Program-made: the position numbers and the translations under genes | The notes under the pieces: generated by a model | The model's database searches: none | Told to the model about the DNA's origin: nothing | What the model saw: the letters and a program-made list of their open reading frames with translations, nothing else | Assembly (NCBI GenBank): GCA_913048545.1 | Contig: CAJWWH010000053.1 | Coordinates: 1 to 11,908, forward strand | Length of the DNA stretch: 11,908 nt | Reading direction: 5' to 3' | Source of the DNA: an uncultured Opitutia bacterium | Lineage (GTDB): Bacteria > Verrucomicrobiota > Verrucomicrobiae > Opitutales > MB11C04 | Part shown: piece after piece, positions 6,575 to 11,908 of the stretch | Layout: each line of letters begins with the position of its first letter | Position numbering within the stretch: the stretch's first letter is position 1

Positions 6575-7297
6575 TTACCCGAGTAAGCCCGAATCAGAAA
6601 AACTATAGTAACCCAGAGAATTCGGACAGTTTTCTGCTTCTCCGAGGATGACATGATCGTGCATCTCAATATCCAACTGTTTGGAAGCTTCAAAAATCTT
6701 TTTGGTCACCCGTAGATCCGCGGAGCTGGGAGTCGGATCCCCACTGGGATGATTGTGGGCAAGAATGACTGCAGATGCTCCGTGGCGAATGGCAGGACGA
6801 AATACTTCGCGTGGATGAACCAAACTGCCTGTGGCCGTGCCAGAAGTGACAGGTTCTGCACGGATCAACTTGTTTTTTCGGTCAAGGCAAAGGACCCATA
6901 CCTTTTCCACCGAATCTGACCGGACTTCGGGGTATAAAAATTCCCAGACTTTTTGCGGTTCGTCCATAGAAATATCACTATTCCTTTGACCGCGCATCAT
7001 GCGCTTGGCAATTTCCACCTGCGTGCTTAATTGGAGTGCCTTGACCTTACCTATTCCTTTCACTCTCCTGAAATCGGATGCATCCCAGCGGAGAAGACCG
7101 GCAAGGGAACCCGCAGATAAAATTAACTCGTCGGCAATGGCAAGTACATCATGATTGGCGGTTCCTGAGCGCACGAGCATGGCAAGCAACTCACGGTCGG
7201 ACAGAGCGGAGGGACCTAGTTTTTCCAGTCTTTCCTGTGGTCTTTCTTCAAGAGGGAGATCCTTGAGGGAGGGAAGTTTTTTAAATTCCTCGCTCAT
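6575..7297 (-). CDS. radC: RadC family JAB/MPN-domain protein (DUF2466)
   Basis: The 240-aa protein is of normal family length. The N-terminal third (LPLEERPQERLEKLGPSALS, then DRELLAMLVRSG) is typical of the family and ends in a helix-hairpin-helix (FRRVKGIGKVKALQL, about 76-90) suited to DNA binding. The C-terminal JAB domain carries the JAMM zinc site HNHPSGDPTPSSAD, with H181, H183 and D194 present, so it should be able to bind metal. The biochemical role of RadC is unsettled: the old link with recombinational repair in E. coli was withdrawn, and relatives are common on mobile elements. Here the setting looks chromosomal, as the last gene of an rnc-mfd-surA-radC unit, 40 nt after the surA-like gene. 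The start is ATG at 7297, preceded by a pyrimidine-rich stretch with no Shine-Dalgarno motif. Confidence 0.95.
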   Translation of the reverse strand: MSEEFKKLPSLKDLPLEERPQERLEKLGPSALSDRELLAMLVRSGTANHDVLAIADELILSAGSLAGLLRWDASDFRRVKGIGKVKALQLSTQVEIAKRMMRGQRNSDISMDEPQKVWEFLYPEVRSDSVEKVWVLCLDRKNKLIRAEPVTSGTATGSLVHPREVFRPAIRHGASAVILAHNHPSGDPTPSSADLRVTKKIFEASKQLDIEMHDHVILGEAENCPNSLGYYSFSDSGLLG

Positions 7298-7337
7298 TTC
7301 GGAAAAGAGGGGGGATAATCCGGGTAAAAGAAAACGA

Positions 7338-8351
7338 TTAATTGGGGAGTGAGACTCTTATATAGGCGTCACGTTTCAGCCGGCTCAGCCATTCCCTGTT
7401 GCTTTTTGCCTCGATCGCCGATGCAAGAGTGCGTTCAATTTGAGGACGTACCTCCTGAAGAGGTTTTCTGCCTGCACTCGTCTTTTTTACTGCTTTTAAA
7501 ATGTAGACTGCGATTTTTCCTGATTTCCCAACGGTTCCATCCGCATTTCGCTGGAGTATATTAACGATGAAAGGTTGGGAAATCTCACCTTCATTAAGAG
7601 CGAATGCCTGTTTTTTTAATTCCTCACTCAAAATTTCTTTTTCTGAAACCATTACTCCCCAATTACCGGAACTCTCACGATATGGGCTTTGTCCATTCTT
7701 CTTGGCCGCTTCTTCAAAACTTTGCCCTGCATTAATTTCCTTCAATACCTTGTGAGCCTGTTGGAGTAAAACAGTTTCAGGTTCTCCGGCAATTTGAGAA
7801 AATGCAATTTCACTCAGTTGTATTTTTTCTTCTGTGGTAAAAAGATTAGGATTTTTGGAGTAATAGGATTCCACTTTTTCGGGACTGATCTCCTCTTTCA
7901 AACGTCTTCGTGTGGAGATCATATGGCTGTAGATAATTTCTTCCTCCAAGTCCTTGCGGTACTCGAGTTGTGACTGACCGCGGCTTCGGAGAGTGTCCCG
8001 GAATAATTTTCGATCCCCATTAAATTCCGTAATTAGGCGTTTATTGTATTCCTGCTCAACATAAGATGCGGGGATATTCATTCCTTTTTCACTAAACGCA
8101 GTGATGGAGAGAAGACGGTCTATTTTTCCATCCACAAATTCGTTGGCCCGATTCTGTTTTTCACTCTCAGTAAAATTAAGCAAGTTCATTGCTTTTTCAA
8201 TTTCCCCCCAAGTTACAACCCGGTTGTTTACTTTGGCAACCACCCGATTCAGTTCAACTAAATCAGCCGCTACGACTTGATGATGCATTCCCCAGAATCC
8301 CGCCAAGGTGAGAAATACTTTTAAGCTCATTCTATTAATTTTTATTCCCAT
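7338..8351 (-). CDS. surA: SurA-like periplasmic peptidyl-prolyl isomerase / chaperone
   Basis: SurA-type proteins escort unfolded outer-membrane proteins through the periplasm to the BAM complex. This 337-aa protein has an N-terminal export signal (basic start, VFLTLAGFWGM core, likely cut near VVAAD, residue 29). A SurA N-terminal chaperone domain follows (about 33-155: NRVVAKVNNRVVTWGEIEKA, then IDRLLSITAFSEKG and EYNKRL). One parvulin-type domain occupies about 170-290 (IQLSEIAF, AGQSFEEAAKKNGQSPYRES, SGNWGVM, LNEGEISQPF). E. coli SurA has two parvulin domains, so this is the shorter single-domain form. The chosen ATG (8351) overlaps the end of mfd by 17 nt; ATG at 8330 (codon 8), just after the mfd stop, gives an equally good signal peptide. 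Neither has a clear ribosome binding site. A PpiC/PrsA-type isomerase is the alternative name. Confidence 0.85.
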   Translation of the reverse strand: MGIKINRMSLKVFLTLAGFWGMHHQVVAADLVELNRVVAKVNNRVVTWGEIEKAMNLLNFTESEKQNRANEFVDGKIDRLLSITAFSEKGMNIPASYVEQEYNKRLITEFNGDRKLFRDTLRSRGQSQLEYRKDLEEEIIYSHMISTRRRLKEEISPEKVESYYSKNPNLFTTEEKIQLSEIAFSQIAGEPETVLLQQAHKVLKEINAGQSFEEAAKKNGQSPYRESSGNWGVMVSEKEILSEELKKQAFALNEGEISQPFIVNILQRNADGTVGKSGKIAVYILKAVKKTSAGRKPLQEVRPQIERTLASAIEAKSNREWLSRLKRDAYIRVSLPN

Positions 8352-11300
8352 GGTGCACTATTCTTAGGAAACGAATGATTTCGTTCAACTTCAAAAGTGG
8401 TTCTTTGGACGAAAGTTTTGGAATTTGTCCGGCTTTTCGATGATAATGCTTGGTTCCGTCTTTCCCTCTTTTGATCATTCGGCAATAGATTTCATTTTTT
8501 CGGACTTCAATCATATCAAAACCGGCTTCCTCCGCCATGCAGCGGATTCTGGTTTCCTGAGTCAGGGCGAACACTTCATCTGGTGGGGTTCCAAAACGAT
8601 CTTTTAACTCTTCCAAAAACCTGTCAATTTCACTTTCCTCCCTCATTTGAGCCAGTTTTCTGTAAGCTTCAATACGAAGCCTTGGTTCGGAGGTGTAACT
8701 TTCCGGAAAGAATGAACCAATAAGCGGGAACGAACTCTCCTCCTCTTCCTCCTCGGTAGGGTAGCCCGCGGTTAGAAAATCCAAGCGTACGGTTGCGGAG
8801 GGTCGAAGTGAAATTTCTTCTCCTTTCAATCGGGAAACGCTTTCCCGAAGTAGGCGGCAGTAGAGTTCAAAACCGATTCCGGCCACATGCCCGCTCTGTT
8901 CACTACCGAGTAGGTTGCCCGCTCCCCTCAGCTCCAAATCTCGCAGTGCGATTTTAAAACCAGCACCGAAATTATTGATCTGCCTGATTGAAGCTAATCT
9001 TTTGCGAGCCTGATCGGAAACCGTGAGGTGCCTGTTGAGTAAGAGGTAGGCGTAGGCTTGCCTGTCAAACCTTCCGACCCGGCCCCGAAGCTGATAGAGC
9101 TGAGAAAGCCCAAATTTGTCGGCTCCCTCAATGATAATGGTGTTACAGTTCGGTATATCCAAACCGGATTCGATGATTGTTGTGCAAACGAGAAGATCAA
9201 ACCGGTGGGCCACAAAATCTGTCATCACTTCCTCGAGTTCACCCTCGCTCATTTGCCCGTGTCCTATCCCGATACGGAGCCGGGGAAATTGAACTTCGAG
9301 TTTCCGTGCGGTTGCGTAAATGGTTTTTACACGATTGTGAAGGTAGAAAATCTGCCCACCCCGTTGGGTTTCGATTTGAACGGCCTGTTGGATAACCTGT
9401 GCCGAATTATTCACGACCTCGGTCCGGATTGGTCTGCGATTCACCGGAGCGGTTTCAATTGCACTGAGAGACCGGGCACCGACCATGGCGAAGTACAAGG
9501 TTCGTGGGATCGGAGTTGCACTTAGAGTCAGGACATCCACTCGTGCCCGAAGCTTTTTGATAGATTCTTTGTGCTGCACTCCAAATCTCTGCTCTTCATC
9601 AATAATCAACAGTCCGAGGTCTTTAAACACAACATCCGGACTGAACATCCGGTGAGTTCCAATTAAAATATCAACTGTTCCTGCTCCACTTGCGTGAATG
9701 ATTTTCTTTTGTTGTCCCGGTGTCCGAAAGCGACTCAGCATTTCAATTGAAATTGGATAATCAACCATTCGTTGCCTGAAAAGATTGAGATGTTGCTGAC
9801 AGAGAATGGTGGTGGGAGCCAAAAAAGCGACTTGTTTACCGTCCATTACTGCCTTAAACGCGGCCCGGAGCGCCACCTCCGTTTTCCCAAAACCAACATC
9901 CCCGCATACGAGGCGATCCATTGGCTGTTCTTTCTCCATATCCTCTTTGACTTGATTGATTGCCTTGAGTTGATCAACCGTCTCGGTGAACGGAAAAGCG
10001 TCCTCAAATTCCTTCTGCCATTTCTCATCGGGAGAAAATGAATGCCCTTTGTTTGTGTCACGGGTGGCTTGCAGGCGAAGCAGATCGGCGGCAAGATCGA
10101 GAGCGGCTATTTCAGCAGCCTGTTTTATTTTTGCCCATGATTTACCTCCCAGTTTAGCGAGTTTGGGACGGGATTTTTGAAGCCCGATATAGCGGGAGAG
10201 CAGGTGGGACTCCTGCAGCGGGACATGGAGTAGCAATTCGTCGGCAAATTCGAGGGTAATCGCTTCCTCCTTTCTTTGTCCGTCCTCGATCTGCCCAAGT
10301 TTTTTGAACTGGCAAATTCCGTGCTGATGGTGAACGAGATAATCCCCCTCAATCAATTCGGAGAAGTCGAGGGCCTGATCGACCTCTTTTCGACGAACAA
10401 TGGCTTTTTTGGAACGCATTGGCCTTCTACTCCGTTCACGACCTAAGATTTCACGGGCGGTGGAGAGAACAAGTCCATTCGCAGGATCCTCCATCAGTAA
10501 ATTAAAATAATTCTTTTGGGCTCCCGCTTCGACAGAGAATCCTTCCTTCAGTCCTATGGGAAGATATTTTGGATTGAGTCTGGTTAATGAACTTTCCTCG
10601 GTAATGATCTCGGTGATTCTTTTCTTTTCCGCCTCCGCTCCGGATGCAATGATGATTTCATATCCCTTATCCTGTTTTTGCAGCAGTTCAAAAAGATGGG
10701 CGGCTCGGTGCTTTTTTTGACTTTCAAATTCATCTTTTCCATAATCAGGAAATGTGCTTCTCTTTGCGGACAATGTATCGGAACGGACAGGAAGTTCGAG
10801 TGCTTCCAGTTTCTCGAAAATTCCGGCTCCCGCTTGAATTTCGCTGGTGCCAAGGAAATGATCGTTCTTTCTTTTTTCCGGAATCAAGGCATTCGCAAAA
10901 CTGGCCTGAGAAGCAGAGGCTTTGTTCGCACTGTGAAAAACCAATGGGAACTTTGAAGTCAGTTCCTCCGGTTCCCGAAATATCCACGAAACTGGTTCGG
11001 ATAAATACCGGAAAAATTCACCTTCCACTTCGATCTCCTGGTTTGACTGGGCGGAGGAGATAAATAACTGATCGAGAATCGCCTCGCCCCGCTGTGTGGA
11101 AGGATCAAAGGAGCGAATCTCTTCAATTTCATTACCAAAAAAATCAATTCTTGCCGGCTCGGTTCCGTTCACTGGATAGATGTCAATCAATCCACCCCGC
11201 ACGGAGAATTGCCCTGGTTCCTCGCAGAGGATTTCTGAGGAGTAGTCAAAATCAACGGCGAGTGTCGAGCACAGTTTTTCGAATTCGTATTCCTGCCCCG

Positions 11301-11712
11301 CAGATAAAATGAGCTCCGATTTTTTCTGGCGCTCATGTTTGGGGCAGGGGCTTACTAATGCTTCAGGGGTAGTGGCGATTAGAAGCAGGTGGTTTCTCTT
11401 TGGACTTGTCCGGATAAGAGAAGACAGAATTGTCATTCTTTCACAAATTTTTTCGAAAGCGTCGGGATGATTTGGATCGGGTACGGAGTCAAAAAGGTGG
11501 AATTCAACTTTTTGGTCCGGATTCAAGCTTTCCATGAAAGCCGCCACATCCTCTCCCCATTCTTCTGCTTTGGGAATGCTTTCCTCGACTAGGATTGCAA
11601 TTGAATGTCCTTGATCATTTAAAAAGTTTGCAGCAAGGGCAGAGGTCGCCGCTTCCGGAAGTGAGTGAATAAAAGTGGCGGGTACTTCCCGGGGAATAAG
11701 TACTCTTTTCAC
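8335..11712 (-). CDS. mfd: Transcription-repair coupling factor Mfd
   Basis: Mfd recognises RNA polymerase stalled at DNA damage, removes it with an ATP-driven translocase and recruits UvrA. The 1125-aa protein is full length. Residues about 1-350 are the UvrB-like module (FSVRGGLIDIYPVNG at 169-183, ARIDFFGNEIEEIRSFD at 187-203). The RNA-polymerase-interacting CarD-like domain begins near 453 (EGDYLVHHQHGICQFKKLG). The RecG-like motor has Walker A GDVGFGKTE (604-612), DEEQ (705-708), SATPIPRT (731-738) and RGRVGR (876-881). The C-terminal TRCF domain covers about 1000-1110. A run of acidic residues (EEEEEE, about 987-992) links motor and C-terminal domain. The start is GTG at 11712, directly following the rnc stop (TAAGTG), with no Shine-Dalgarno motif, so translation probably depends on termination-reinitiation. 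The 3' end overlaps the surA-like gene. Confidence 0.97.
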   Translation of the reverse strand: MKRVLIPREVPATFIHSLPEAATSALAANFLNDQGHSIAILVEESIPKAEEWGEDVAAFMESLNPDQKVEFHLFDSVPDPNHPDAFEKICERMTILSSLIRTSPKRNHLLLIATTPEALVSPCPKHERQKKSELILSAGQEYEFEKLCSTLAVDFDYSSEILCEEPGQFSVRGGLIDIYPVNGTEPARIDFFGNEIEEIRSFDPSTQRGEAILDQLFISSAQSNQEIEVEGEFFRYLSEPVSWIFREPEELTSKFPLVFHSANKASASQASFANALIPEKRKNDHFLGTSEIQAGAGIFEKLEALELPVRSDTLSAKRSTFPDYGKDEFESQKKHRAAHLFELLQKQDKGYEIIIASGAEAEKKRITEIITEESSLTRLNPKYLPIGLKEGFSVEAGAQKNYFNLLMEDPANGLVLSTAREILGRERSRRPMRSKKAIVRRKEVDQALDFSELIEGDYLVHHQHGICQFKKLGQIEDGQRKEEAITLEFADELLLHVPLQESHLLSRYIGLQKSRPKLAKLGGKSWAKIKQAAEIAALDLAADLLRLQATRDTNKGHSFSPDEKWQKEFEDAFPFTETVDQLKAINQVKEDMEKEQPMDRLVCGDVGFGKTEVALRAAFKAVMDGKQVAFLAPTTILCQQHLNLFRQRMVDYPISIEMLSRFRTPGQQKKIIHASGAGTVDILIGTHRMFSPDVVFKDLGLLIIDEEQRFGVQHKESIKKLRARVDVLTLSATPIPRTLYFAMVGARSLSAIETAPVNRRPIRTEVVNNSAQVIQQAVQIETQRGGQIFYLHNRVKTIYATARKLEVQFPRLRIGIGHGQMSEGELEEVMTDFVAHRFDLLVCTTIIESGLDIPNCNTIIIEGADKFGLSQLYQLRGRVGRFDRQAYAYLLLNRHLTVSDQARKRLASIRQINNFGAGFKIALRDLELRGAGNLLGSEQSGHVAGIGFELYCRLLRESVSRLKGEEISLRPSATVRLDFLTAGYPTEEEEEESSFPLIGSFFPESYTSEPRLRIEAYRKLAQMREESEIDRFLEELKDRFGTPPDEVFALTQETRIRCMAEEAGFDMIEVRKNEIYCRMIKRGKDGTKHYHRKAGQIPKLSSKEPLLKLNEIIRFLRIVHHGNKN

Positions 11713-11907
11713 TTAAGTGGATGATTTTTTTTTGACTTCTTTGCTTATCTTACTGAGAGCCAGTAATGCCGCTTTTTCTTCCGCTTCCTTTTTTGTCTTG
11801 CCGACACCCGATCCCAGCGTTTTTTTTCCGACTATAAGATCAATTGCAAATTTTTTTTGATGGGGTGGCCCTTCTTCCTTAATCAGGCGGTATTCGATAT
11901 TTTGTGA
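11713..11907 (-). CDS. rnc: Ribonuclease III, C-terminal double-stranded-RNA-binding domain (partial)
   Basis: Sixty-four codons plus a TAA stop (11715-11713) are visible; the 5' part, including the catalytic domain, lies beyond the window edge. The sequence contains EYRLIKEEGPPHQKKFAID, then LGSGVGKTKKEAEEKAALLA, matching the alpha-beta-beta-beta-alpha dsRNA-binding domain at the C-terminus of RNase III, including the GxGKTKKEAEEKAA signature of its last helix. RNase III processes rRNA precursors and other structured RNAs in the cytoplasm. A lysine-rich tail (KEVKKKSST) ends the protein. The stop codon abuts the GTG of mfd, showing that rnc is the upstream partner in the same transcript. A stand-alone dsRNA-binding protein cannot be excluded from this fragment, but RNase III is by far the likeliest. 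Confidence 0.88.
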   Translation of the reverse strand, partial: SQNIEYRLIKEEGPPHQKKFAIDLIVGKKTLGSGVGKTKKEAEEKAALLALSKISKEVKKKSST

Positions 11908-11908
11908 C

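Noticed and set aside
9058..9525. Plus-strand frame of 155 codons opposite mfd
   Set aside because: It is fully inside the mfd motor domain, where the minus-strand frame has conserved helicase motifs; the opposite frame has no recognisable domain.

Overview
This window looks like a chromosomal segment of a Gram-negative bacterium. LptD- and SurA-like outer-membrane biogenesis genes show that the cell has an outer membrane. The order rnc-mfd-surA-radC, a GC content of roughly 45% (sampled by eye), the near absence of Shine-Dalgarno motifs and a Pro/Ala-rich tail-anchored membrane protein would fit a Verrucomicrobiota member, perhaps an Opitutia-type marine bacterium. That placement is an inference from gene style and was not checked against any database.

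Layout from right to left, the direction in which most genes are read. Positions 11907-6575 hold a tight minus-strand block: the 3' end of rnc (RNase III), mfd (transcription-repair coupling factor), a SurA-like periplasmic peptidyl-prolyl isomerase/chaperone, and radC. The rnc stop and mfd start touch, mfd and the surA-like gene overlap by 17 nt, and radC follows after 40 nt, so this is very probably one operon. A 13-bp hairpin lies just after radC. Positions 4340-6514 carry glgB (glycogen branching enzyme) on the plus strand, convergent with radC and divergent from lptD. Positions 4222-2126 carry an LptD-like outer-membrane protein on the minus strand. Positions 2059-1021 hold two minus-strand genes of unknown function: a 91-aa soluble protein, and a 238-aa Pro/Ala-rich protein with one C-terminal membrane helix.

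The character of the DNA changes abruptly at about 1020-1030. The left kilobase is AT-rich (about 30% GC in sampled lines). It holds a 5'-truncated tyrosine recombinase reading frame (735-1028) followed by two small unknown genes, a 124-aa acidic protein and a 52-aa protein that starts directly at the stop of the former. This looks like the eroded edge of an integrated mobile element joined to the chromosome at the stop codon of the Pro-rich gene.

Functionally the core is housekeeping: RNA processing (RNase III), strand-specific repair (Mfd), LPS export to the outer membrane (LptD, with a SurA-type chaperone nearby) and carbon storage (GlgB). I do not see a convincing new multi-gene system. 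The least explained parts are the element edge with its small gene pair and the Pro-rich tail-anchored protein. No tRNA, rRNA, CRISPR array or complete insertion sequence was recognised, and no gap of more than about 300 bases lacks a gene.
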